Source: JBNJEA01 sp051745395 (GTDB lineage Bacteria; Desulfobacterota; Desulfobacteria; Desulfobacterales; Desulfosalsimonadaceae). From it: a stretch of DNA of 14,181 nucleotides. How positions within the stretch are numbered: position 1 is the stretch's first letter; every line of letters starts with the position of its first letter. Positions 1 to 5,859 of the stretch are shown here, piece by piece. The position numbers and the translations under genes were made by a program. The notes beneath the pieces were generated by a model. It saw nothing but the letters and a program-made list of their open reading frames with translations, was not told the DNA's origin and ran no database searches. Location: positions 1 to 14,181 of the forward strand of contig JBNJEA010000083.1 in the NCBI GenBank assembly GCA_051745395.1, in the 5' to 3' direction.

Positions 1-33
1 CGGTTGAAATCGCAAGCGCCGATGTCGCTGAAT

Positions 34-105
34 CGGATGTATACGGATGTATACCCGTGCTTCTAAGAACTTCAGGTGCAAGGTCTGAGGTGCAAGGTTT
101 GAGGT
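34..105. repeat. Two short tandem repeats (10-bp and 14-bp units)
   Basis: CGGATGTATA occurs twice head to tail at 34-43 and 44-53. At 74-87 and 88-101 the 14-mer AGGTGCAAGGTCTG / AGGTGCAAGGTTTG occurs twice, followed by a partial third unit AGGT at 102-105. The AGGTGCAAGGT-type unit resembles low-complexity intergenic repeats I associate with deltaproteobacterial genomes, but that is recollection and not a match I can verify. No function is claimed. Confidence 0.6.
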
Positions 106-347
106 AAAAAACGCCAGTGTATGCCCCCCTTTTTTTATCCTTCCTTGCCTTGTCTTTTCTGACACGGTTTTTCAGTGAAACGGCATCCTTTTGTTTCGTG
201 CGTCATGTCCCTAAGAATTATAGGGTTTTGAGCCGTCCGGTGTAAATTTGTATGCAAGTGTTCACAAAACAATACAAGTTGTCTTGCTTTTTAACACATC
301 GAATTTTTTACTAGTGTTGGCGTCAGCAATTCGGGGGGGAACGGAAA

Positions 348-428
348 ATGCGCCGGATCCCGGAGGGCAAATCAGCCTTGGTCCTTGAAAAGGTCCCGCT
401 GGTTTCAGTCGATTTGAAAAAAATATAA
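348..428 (+). CDS. Possible 26-residue small ORF
   Basis: The ATG at 348 is preceded by a G-rich stretch (333-340, GGGGGGGA) at 7 nt spacing, which could act as a ribosome binding site. The reading frame runs 26 codons to a TAA at 426-428 and gives a basic peptide (MRRIPEGKSA at the start, VSVDLKKI at the end). It has no recognisable domain, signal peptide or membrane segment. It lies upstream of the sigma-54 promoter, so it is not part of the leader of the next gene. It could equally be chance. Confidence 0.18.
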   Translation: MRRIPEGKSALVLEKVPLVSVDLKKI

Positions 429-457
429 CCATCTTAAAATAATTAAAATCAAATCGA
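409..457. promoter_or_regulatory. Inverted repeat, candidate upstream activator site
   Basis: TCGATTTGA (409-417) and TCAAATCGA (449-457) are exact inverted copies separated by a 31-nt AT-rich spacer. The pair is centred about 97 nt upstream of the start expected from the -24/-12 promoter at 503-519. That is the range where sigma-54 enhancer-binding proteins usually bind. The role as an activator site is inference from position and symmetry. The arms could also be a chance repeat in AT-rich DNA. Confidence 0.35.
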
Positions 458-502
458 TTATGGCGGTCGCTTTGTTGCGGGTTTGAAAAGCGAAGCGCTC
501 AC

Positions 503-519
503 TTGGCATCTGAATTGCT
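503..519 (+). promoter_or_regulatory. Sigma-54 (RpoN) -24/-12 promoter
   Basis: TTGGCATCTGAATTGCT matches the RpoN consensus (TTGGCACG, four free bases, TTGCW). The invariant GG (505-506) and GC (517-518) are separated by exactly ten bases, as required. Transcription should start near 529-531, about 50 nt before the riboswitch-like aptamer. Sigma-54 promoters need an ATP-dependent enhancer-binding activator, so the downstream secreted protein is probably under strict on/off control. The activator gene is not visible in the window. Confidence 0.75.
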
Positions 520-579
520 AGTGAGATACTTTCATATTCAAATACGCAATACAATTGAAACTGAAATCAGTAAACCCAA

Positions 580-680
580 CCGCTTGATAAAGGCGATCCA
601 TCCGAAAGGATGGTGCGCAAAGGTACCGGCCTTCCTGACCTTGCAACTCGGTCAAAGGCGGCGGGCCTGCCGGGCGGCGG
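580..680 (+). promoter_or_regulatory. GEMM-I (cyclic-di-GMP-I) riboswitch-like aptamer
   Basis: The leader shows the GEMM-I layout. There is a purine-rich AUAAAGGC entry (587-594), then a P2 hairpin CCATCC-GAAA-GGATGG (598-613) with the GNRA tetraloop. The near-invariant GCGCAAAG segment follows (615-622), then a second arm running from ACCGGCC (625-631) through CCTGACC...GGTC to the GGCGGCGGGCCTGCC strand (657-671). Against the Vibrio Vc2 aptamer recalled from memory, both arms align almost base for base. G592 falls at the ligand-binding G20 position and A619 at A47; a G at position 20 favours c-di-GMP over the cGAMP-type A20 variant. P1 could be CCGC (580-583) with GCGG (674-677). One basal P2 pair (593 with 623) is G-G, so the fit is imperfect. 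Binding lowers or raises expression depending on the platform at 681-733. Confidence 0.7.
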
Positions 681-733
681 CAACACCTCCTTTGGTGTTG
701 TTTCGCGCACGGCGGGGACAACACAAAAGGAGG
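681..733 (+). promoter_or_regulatory. Translational expression platform: two exclusive hairpins
   Basis: Hairpin A pairs CAACACC (681-687) with GGTGTTG (694-700) around a TCCTTT loop and leaves the ribosome binding site free. Hairpin B pairs CCTCCTTTGGTGTTGT (686-701) with ACAACACAAAAGGAGG (718-733). That is 15 of 16 positions paired, with one G-A mismatch (694/725), and it buries the whole Shine-Dalgarno AAAGGAGG (726-733). The two structures share 686-700 and cannot coexist. The start codon at 744 is 10 nt past the Shine-Dalgarno. This is the arrangement expected of a translational riboswitch. How ligand binding upstream biases the choice cannot be read from the sequence. Confidence 0.7.
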
Positions 734-743
734 ATTTTGATTA

Positions 744-2324
744 ATGAAGCGTTTCAGTAATGTTTGGTTTTCAATCCGCATAATGTTTGGCACGGCGTTG
801 GTCTTGTTTCTCATTGCTTGTACGGTGCATTCCGCGGAGGTTACCCTGTACTGGGATGCCCCTGATGATGATCGGGTGGCCGGTTACCGCATTTATTATG
901 GAAAATCCGGCAATGAATACAAGGCCGAGCCCAAGCAGACAATAAATTCCGCCGATGAAAACAGTTGCGACATTGCCGGTCTCGACCCCGGCCAGGTGTA
1001 TGCCTTTACCGCCACCAGCGTCGACGGCGACGGCAACGAAAGCGATTTTTCCGATGAACTGTTTTTCAATGTTGCCGAAACCAGTGTCGAGGAAGACGAT
1101 GCCGCAGGCGGCGATGACTCCGGCGATGACTCCGATGACGGGGGGCAATCCGTGCCGGATGATACCCCGGATGAAACCCCGGATGATACCAATGACAGCT
1201 CCGATGACACGGCGGACAGCAGCGAGAGTGACGGCAGCACATCGGCACCTGACGGACAAACCGATGCCGTCGAAGACTCCGGGGCCGAGGGCGGCAGCGT
1301 TGATCCCTACTACGCGGTCCGGGTCTCCGGGCAGCCCGCATTTGATACCCGCTTGCTCAAGCTCCATTTCAGTGAAGCCGGCACATTGGTTGCCGAGGAG
1401 CTTTTTGGCAATGGCGGCGAACCGGCGCCCGATGGAAGGGCCTACACCACCGATGCCGGCGGCCGTCTGACCATCGGCGATGAGGTGAAAGGCACCGTTT
1501 CCACGGATAAAAAGTGTTTTGTGGCCGGCAACACCGCCGGCGATGCCTCCCCGACGATGATGTTTGGCATCCGGCAGTCCTCCGGGCTTTCCGCCGCGGA
1601 TCTGCAGGGGGAGTATCAGCTTTATCTGTTTTCACAGACAGTGAGTGCTGAAACCGGCGAGGAGCAGATCCGTACACAGACCGGCACGATATCGGCCGAT
1701 GGGACCGGTCAGATCCGCATCGAAGCCGGAGAAGGGTTTGCCGGCACCTATTCCGTCGACGATGCCACGGGGCAACTGACGGTTTCGCCGGATGGCACAT
1801 ACAGCCGGATCGACGGCGTCCTTTCGGAAAACGGCGACATTTTTGCCGGCGTGGATACAGATGATTCCGATGACACGCTTCTGTTTGCCGTCGGGGTCCG
1901 GGCGCAAACCCGGCCGGTTGACGACGAGCTGGCCGGCAGTTATTATGCCAACGAGCTGAGTCAGTCTGAAGCGGCCGAAACGGTCGGTACCTACCTGAAG
2001 ATGACCATGGAGACCAACGGCAGCTACGAAATGGAGGAAATCGAAAAAACCTGCGTCGACTGTGGCACGGAAACCAGCAGCGGCAACATTGTTTCCGGGG
2101 AAAACGGCCGGATCGAGGCCATTGACGAAAACGAAAAACAGTTTTTTATCGGATTGGCCCCGGATACGGGCGTATTTACGGTATCGAGCGAAGATTCCTT
2201 CGGCATCGGAATTCGGGAATCGTCGGCTAGTAGCCTGGACGAAAGCAGCGGCGGGTCAAACGATGACGGCGGCGGCGGAAGCGGCGGTGGTTGCTTTATA
2301 GGCTCGGCGTTGAACAGACACTGA
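744..2324 (+). CDS. Secreted FnIII-domain protein with triple beta repeat and CFI-box C-terminus
   Basis: A 526-residue exported protein of unknown precise role. Residues 1-31 are a signal sequence: basic start, hydrophobic core to about 25, then either SPase I cleavage at HSA-E (31/32) or lipobox cleavage at LIAC (Cys26). Residues 32-112 fit a fibronectin type III domain (EVTLYWDAP, VAGYRIYYG, VYAFTATSVDGDGNES). Residues 116-185 are a very acidic Asp/Ser/Gly linker. The rest appears to be three diverged segments ending in similar strands: FGIRQSS (274-280), FAVGVRAQ (381-388) and FGIGIRESS (486-494). The end is a Gly/Ser run followed by GGGCFIGSALNRH, like the CFI-box C-terminal motif of deltaproteobacterial surface proteins but stopping soon after it. 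The start is set by AAAGGAGG at 726-733. Expression appears to depend on sigma-54 and a c-di-GMP-type leader, which suggests a surface, matrix or adhesion role (inference). Confidence 0.85.
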   Translation: MKRFSNVWFSIRIMFGTALVLFLIACTVHSAEVTLYWDAPDDDRVAGYRIYYGKSGNEYKAEPKQTINSADENSCDIAGLDPGQVYAFTATSVDGDGNESDFSDELFFNVAETSVEEDDAAGGDDSGDDSDDGGQSVPDDTPDETPDDTNDSSDDTADSSESDGSTSAPDGQTDAVEDSGAEGGSVDPYYAVRVSGQPAFDTRLLKLHFSEAGTLVAEELFGNGGEPAPDGRAYTTDAGGRLTIGDEVKGTVSTDKKCFVAGNTAGDASPTMMFGIRQSSGLSAADLQGEYQLYLFSQTVSAETGEEQIRTQTGTISADGTGQIRIEAGEGFAGTYSVDDATGQLTVSPDGTYSRIDGVLSENGDIFAGVDTDDSDDTLLFAVGVRAQTRPVDDELAGSYYANELSQSEAAETVGTYLKMTMETNGSYEMEEIEKTCVDCGTETSSGNIVSGENGRIEAIDENEKQFFIGLAPDTGVFTVSSEDSFGIGIRESSASSLDESSGGSNDDGGGGSGGGCFIGSALNRH

Positions 2325-2347
2325 CGCAGACACTGAATCTGGCCGTT

Positions 2348-2389
2348 TCAAAAATCCATCCGCGGTGCTGGCCGCGGATGGATTTTTGA
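2348..2389. terminator. Perfect 18-bp hairpin, bidirectional-type terminator
   Basis: TCAAAAATCCATCCGCGG (2348-2365) and CCGCGGATGGATTTTTGA (2372-2389) are perfect complements around the loop TGCTGG. The base of the stem carries A5 on one side and T5 on the other, so it can work as an intrinsic terminator on either strand. It lies 24 nt past the stop of the FnIII gene, closing that transcript. Confidence 0.75.
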
Positions 2390-2522
2390 GTGCAAAAACC
2401 GGATGGACCAAAACAGGAGACAGGGCAAATGCTGGGCTGGGCGCTTTTCATGGGAAAGGGCCCGTCATAAAACCCCGTTTCGCAGACAATTCCCCTCGTT
2501 GCAGGAACAACTTTCCTCCTGA

Positions 2523-2553
2523 TTGATTTTGCCGGATAGATGTGCCATATAAA
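2523..2553 (+). promoter_or_regulatory. Possible sigma-70 promoter for the exonuclease-like gene
   Basis: TTGATT (2523-2528) and TATAAA (2548-2553) are separated by 19 bp, longer than the ideal 17. If used, transcription would begin near 2560. That would exclude the GTG at 2542 as start codon and agree with the ATG at 2644. The rest of 2390-2522 shows no gene or clear signal. Confidence 0.35.
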
Positions 2554-2643
2554 CAGTGTCCGTTCCGGGATTGTTGCGCCCGGTCCTTTCTGCAACACAA
2601 CCCCAGTGGCGGAAAATGTCCGCATTTTCAGGGAAAAATGGCT

Positions 2644-3495
2644 ATGATTGAACAGACTTTCTGTCACGTTCCGGGTGTCGGCGAAAAAACCGAAGAAAAG
2701 ATCTGGGCATCGGGTATCGGCAACTGGGCGGCATTTGCCGGGTCTCCGAAATGGCCGGTAAACGGGGCGAAGGCCAGCGCCATTATGGCAGAATTGACCG
2801 CATCGCAGGCCGCCTTTGCGGAGAAAGACCCCCGCTATTTCTATGACAGGCTCAAAAGCACCCATCACTGGCGCCTGTTTTCCGATTTCAGGCACAAGGC
2901 GGCCTACATTGATATCGAAACCACCGGCCTGTCCGGTTTCGGCGATATCATCACCACCATCGCCCTCTATGATGGCCGGCACATCAAATCCTATGTTTAC
3001 GGCCGGGACCTGGATCAGTTTGTGGCCGATCTTTTCGACTATGATTTGATTGTTACCTACAACGGCAAGACGTTCGATGTGCCCTTTATCGAGTCTTTTT
3101 TCGGAGTTGCCCTGCCTCATGCGCATATCGATCTGCGCTATGTGTTACATGCCCTCGGCTACAGGGGCGGATTGAAAGGATGTGAAAAGCAGTTCGGACT
3201 TTCGCGGAACGAACTCGACGGGGTGGATGGCTATTTTGCCGTGCTGTTGTGGCATGAATTTACGAAAACCGGCAATCCGGCCGCACTGGATACACTGCTG
3301 GCCTATAACATCGAAGACGTGGTGAACCTGGAGTATTTGATGCATAAGGCCTACAACCTCAACCTGCTGTACCAGACGCCGTTTGAAAACGATCTGGAAA
3401 TAGCGGTGCCGCCAAGGCCCACGGTGCCCTATGTGCCGGACCCGCTTGTCGTAGATGAAATCAAGCAGAAATATGGGTGGCTCATTCGGCAATAA
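2644..3495 (+). CDS. YprB-family RNase H-like DEDD exonuclease
   Basis: A 283-residue protein with a ribonuclease H-like 3'-5' exonuclease fold of the YprB / RNase_H_2 family. Residues 8-24 (HVPGVGEKTEEKIW) form a helix-hairpin-helix-like motif, suggesting nucleic-acid contact. The acidic catalytic set is visible: D90 and E92 in YIDIETTGL, D145 in TYNGKTFDVPFI and D225 in AYNIEDVVNL. Y221 is four residues before D225, the YxxxD form of DEDDy nucleases. The substrate (DNA or RNA) is unknown. I chose ATG 2644 because CAGGGA (2629-2634) is 9 nt upstream and the protein then begins directly at the HhH-like segment. A GTG at 2542 would add 34 residues without a good ribosome site. It is probably a separate transcription unit after the hairpin at 2348-2389. 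Confidence 0.85.
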   Translation: MIEQTFCHVPGVGEKTEEKIWASGIGNWAAFAGSPKWPVNGAKASAIMAELTASQAAFAEKDPRYFYDRLKSTHHWRLFSDFRHKAAYIDIETTGLSGFGDIITTIALYDGRHIKSYVYGRDLDQFVADLFDYDLIVTYNGKTFDVPFIESFFGVALPHAHIDLRYVLHALGYRGGLKGCEKQFGLSRNELDGVDGYFAVLLWHEFTKTGNPAALDTLLAYNIEDVVNLEYLMHKAYNLNLLYQTPFENDLEIAVPPRPTVPYVPDPLVVDEIKQKYGWLIRQ

Positions 3496-3524
3496 GGCGT
3501 CGTCGTTTTTTCGATTTTTCAGGA

Positions 3525-3554
3525 TTGGACAAAACCGATTGAATTGCGTATGTT
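3525..3554 (+). promoter_or_regulatory. Possible sigma-70 promoter upstream of the flavoprotein operon
   Basis: TTGGAC (3525-3530) and TATGTT (3549-3554) are spaced by 18 bp, each matching consensus at about four positions. The region 3496-3649 also has a small hairpin ACCGG/CCGGT (3580-3584 with 3591-3595). There is no terminator between the exonuclease-like gene and this site, so read-through is also possible. Confidence 0.3.
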
Positions 3555-3649
3555 TATAGTGATTTCATGATAAACCACCACCGGTTAGCGCCGGTAACGA
3601 CCGGCCCATTTTTGGACAAACGCCGAGGAGCAGACAACAAGGGGGCACC

Positions 3650-4222
3650 ATGAAAAAAATCGTATGCCTGCTGGGAAGTCCGAGAATAGACGGCAACAGC
3701 GCCACTGTGGCCGGCCGGTTTTTGGAAACCGCACAAAGCCTGGGCGCTGAAACCGAAACCTTCGTCTTGAATCGTTGTGATTTTCGGGGATGCCAGGCCT
3801 GCTGGTCCTGCAAGACCCAGAGCGATCGCTGCGCCGTAAACGACGACTTAACCCCGGTGCTAGATGCCGTGGCCCGGACCGATATTTTGCTGCTGGCCTC
3901 GCCGGTCTATTTCGGCGATGTCAGTTCCCAGATGAAAGCCTTTATTGATCGGACCTATTCCTTTTTAAAGCCCGATTTTTTAAACGAGTCGGTCCCCAGC
4001 CGGCTGACACCGGGCAAGCAGTTGGTTTTCGTCCTTTCCCAGGCCCAGCCGGAGAACATGTTTGTCGATATTTATCCGAAGTATGAATTTTTCTACCAGA
4101 TGATGGGATTTCAAAACAATCGGTTAATCCGGGCGTGCCAGGTGGGCGAGCCCGGCGAGGTCAACGAGCGCCCGGATGTACTGGAACAGGCCGAGTCCGC
4201 CGCCCGGCAGATGCTGACCTAA
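3650..4222 (+). CDS. Iron-sulfur flavoprotein / NADPH-dependent FMN reductase family
   Basis: A 190-residue flavodoxin-fold protein. The FMN phosphate loop is GSPRIDGNS (residues 9-17), and the second flavin-binding stretch SPVYFGDVSSQMKAFIDR follows mid-protein. Four cysteines (C48-x2-C51-x2-C54-x6-C61) match the CX2CX2CX4-7C motif that binds a [4Fe-4S] cluster in Isf-type flavoproteins of methanogens and anaerobic bacteria. It is therefore more likely an iron-sulfur flavoprotein than a simple quinone reductase. In that family FMN passes electrons between ferredoxin-like donors and acceptors in the cytoplasm. The physiological partner here is unknown. The start at 3650 has a GGGGGC ribosome site (3641-3646). 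It is probably the first gene of an operon with pncB, 44 nt downstream. Confidence 0.85.
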   Translation: MKKIVCLLGSPRIDGNSATVAGRFLETAQSLGAETETFVLNRCDFRGCQACWSCKTQSDRCAVNDDLTPVLDAVARTDILLLASPVYFGDVSSQMKAFIDRTYSFLKPDFLNESVPSRLTPGKQLVFVLSQAQPENMFVDIYPKYEFFYQMMGFQNNRLIRACQVGEPGEVNERPDVLEQAESAARQMLT

Positions 4223-4266
4223 ATTGAGCAGGCAAAGCGAAACCGACCACTACGGGGGCCTTGATC

Positions 4267-5829
4267 ATGAATGCCGACCAACGCAGGCTGGCAGAAGGCA
4301 TCTTATATACCGATCAGTACGAGCTGACCATGGCCCAGCTGTATTACCGGATGGGCATGCACGAGATGCCGGTGCATTTTGAGCATTTTTTCCGCCAGTA
4401 TCCGGACTACAACCAGCACCAGGCCGGCTATTGCATCAATGCGGGCCTGCAATGGTTAATCGATTGGATACAGGATGCCGCCTTCGGCGATCAAGAGATT
4501 GACTGTATGCGTGCCCAGACCGGCCGGGGCGGGCAGCGGTTGTTTGCCGATGACTTTCTGCAATGGCTGCAGGGCCAGAAGCTCATCGAACGGCTGTCTC
4601 TCCAGGCGATCCCGGAAGGCCGCGTGGTGCACCCCAACGTACCGCTGACCGTAGTGGAAGCCCCGCTGGCATTGGGCCAGATTCTCGAATCGGCCCTGCT
4701 CAACCATCTGAATTACCAGACCCTGATCGCCACCAAGGCCGCCCGGATTCGGGAGGCCGGCTGCCGGCGTTTAATGATCGAATTCGGCCTGCGCCGCGGC
4801 CAGGACCGGGGGGCCAATGCCGGTACCCGGGCGGCTCTGATCGGCGGGGCGGATTTTTCCTCCAATACCGGTATTTCTCATGTGCTGGGGTACCCGCCCA
4901 AGGGCACCCATGCCCACAGCATGATCCAGTCGTTTATCGCAATGGGAGAAGGCGAGTTGGCGGCTTTTCAGGCCTATGCCGATGTGTATCCCGATGACTG
5001 CCTGCTGCTCGTCGATACCATCAATACCCTGGAAAGCGGTATCCCAAATGCCATCAAGGTGTTTGAAAACCTCCGGAAAAAGGGGCACAAACCGATGGGC
5101 ATCCGCCTGGATTCCGGCGATTTGGCCCATCTGGCCATCCAGGCGGCGAAGATGCTTAATGACGCGGGTTTTGAAGATACCGTGATCATGCTCAGCAACG
5201 AGCTCGATGAGCTGGTGGTCTGGCAGATCATTACCCAGATCCGGGAAGAGGCCCGGCGGTTCGGACTGGATCCGGATCATTTGATCAACCGGCTGGCCTA
5301 CGGCGTGGGCACCCGGCTTATTACCTCCCGGGGCAAGGGGGCCTTAGACGGGGTGTATAAACTGACGGCCGTTTCACGCGACGGTGCGTGGGTGCCGGCG
5401 ATCAAGGTATCGGAAGCCCCGGAAAAAATCATCAATCCGGGCTTTAAAAATGTCTGGCGGCTCTACAGCGGCAGCGGCCATGCCACTTGCGATTTGATGG
5501 GGCTGCATGACGAAAATCCGTTTGACCGGCAGCGGCTGGTTTTGCGGCATCCCAGCGATCCGGATACTTACCGGCACCTCAGCGTAAGCGCCCTGGGAGA
5601 AACAGAACCCCTTCTTGTCGACATCATCAAAGACGGCCGCAAGGTTTATGACAGCCCGGACATTGAAGCCATGCGAAATCAACGGGACCGGGACCTGGAT
5701 CGACTGGATGCCGGCGTCAAGCGCCTGGTCAATCCCCATATTTATCACGTCTCGCTGACCCAGTCCCTTTGGGAACTCAAAAAGCAGTTGGTTGAAAAGC
5801 GAAGCGGAATTCTGGAAGCATCGACATAA
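4267..5829 (+). CDS. pncB: Nicotinate phosphoribosyltransferase
   Basis: A 520-residue enzyme that converts nicotinate and PRPP to nicotinate mononucleotide with ATP use, the entry step of NAD salvage (Preiss-Handler pathway). Family landmarks are clear: YTDQYELTMAQLYYRMG near the N-terminus (14-30), EFGLRRGQ (172-179), the SSNTG loop (198-202), THAHS with the phosphorylated-His region (214-218), LLVDTINT (247-254) and GIRLDSGDL (278-286). The length suits the longer bacterial form. ATG 4267 is preferred over TTG 4261 because the GGGGG ribosome site (4254-4258) is 8 nt from the ATG and only 2 nt from the TTG. It lies in tandem with the upstream flavoprotein (44 nt gap) and the AsmA-like gene (30 nt gap), so it is probably co-transcribed. 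Confidence 0.95.
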   Translation: MNADQRRLAEGILYTDQYELTMAQLYYRMGMHEMPVHFEHFFRQYPDYNQHQAGYCINAGLQWLIDWIQDAAFGDQEIDCMRAQTGRGGQRLFADDFLQWLQGQKLIERLSLQAIPEGRVVHPNVPLTVVEAPLALGQILESALLNHLNYQTLIATKAARIREAGCRRLMIEFGLRRGQDRGANAGTRAALIGGADFSSNTGISHVLGYPPKGTHAHSMIQSFIAMGEGELAAFQAYADVYPDDCLLLVDTINTLESGIPNAIKVFENLRKKGHKPMGIRLDSGDLAHLAIQAAKMLNDAGFEDTVIMLSNELDELVVWQIITQIREEARRFGLDPDHLINRLAYGVGTRLITSRGKGALDGVYKLTAVSRDGAWVPAIKVSEAPEKIINPGFKNVWRLYSGSGHATCDLMGLHDENPFDRQRLVLRHPSDPDTYRHLSVSALGETEPLLVDIIKDGRKVYDSPDIEAMRNQRDRDLDRLDAGVKRLVNPHIYHVSLTQSLWELKKQLVEKRSGILEAST

Positions 5830-5859
5830 GTCCTTCCACATGCCATCCGAACGAGACCC

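Larger units (their letters stand above)
1..502. other. Intergenic or unassigned upstream region
   Basis: No gene is convincing here. The first 104 bases are open in frame 3, ending at a TAA at 105-107, and in frame 1 to a TAA at 64-66. Either could be the 3' end of a gene that starts before the window, but neither short peptide is recognisable. The stretch holds two small tandem repeats (34-53 and 74-105), a run of C then T at 124-137, an AT-rich segment at about 240-315, a possible 26-codon ORF (348-428) and an inverted repeat (409-457) just upstream of the sigma-54 promoter. AT content rises clearly compared with the coding regions. Confidence 0.6.

Noticed and set aside
209..225. CCCTA/TAGGG hairpin followed by four Ts
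   Set aside because: The stem is only 5 bp with a 7-nt loop and a short T run, too weak to call a terminator.
503..760. 85-codon plus-strand ORF before the FnIII gene
   Set aside because: It overlaps the -24/-12 promoter, the aptamer and the switch hairpins. Its start would lie upstream of the expected transcription start and it resembles nothing.
771..1367. 198-codon minus-strand ORF rich in Ile/Gly/Val
   Set aside because: It mirrors the Asp-rich linker of the FnIII gene, whose repetitive GAT/GAC codons avoid stops on the opposite strand.
2542..2643. GTG start giving a 34-residue extension of the YprB-like protein
   Set aside because: There is no good ribosome site, it lies over a possible -10 box, and family members I recall begin near the HhH-like segment at 2644.
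2296..3126. 276-codon minus-strand ORF
   Set aside because: It runs through the perfect terminator hairpin at 2348-2389 and is antisense to the DEDD exonuclease motifs.
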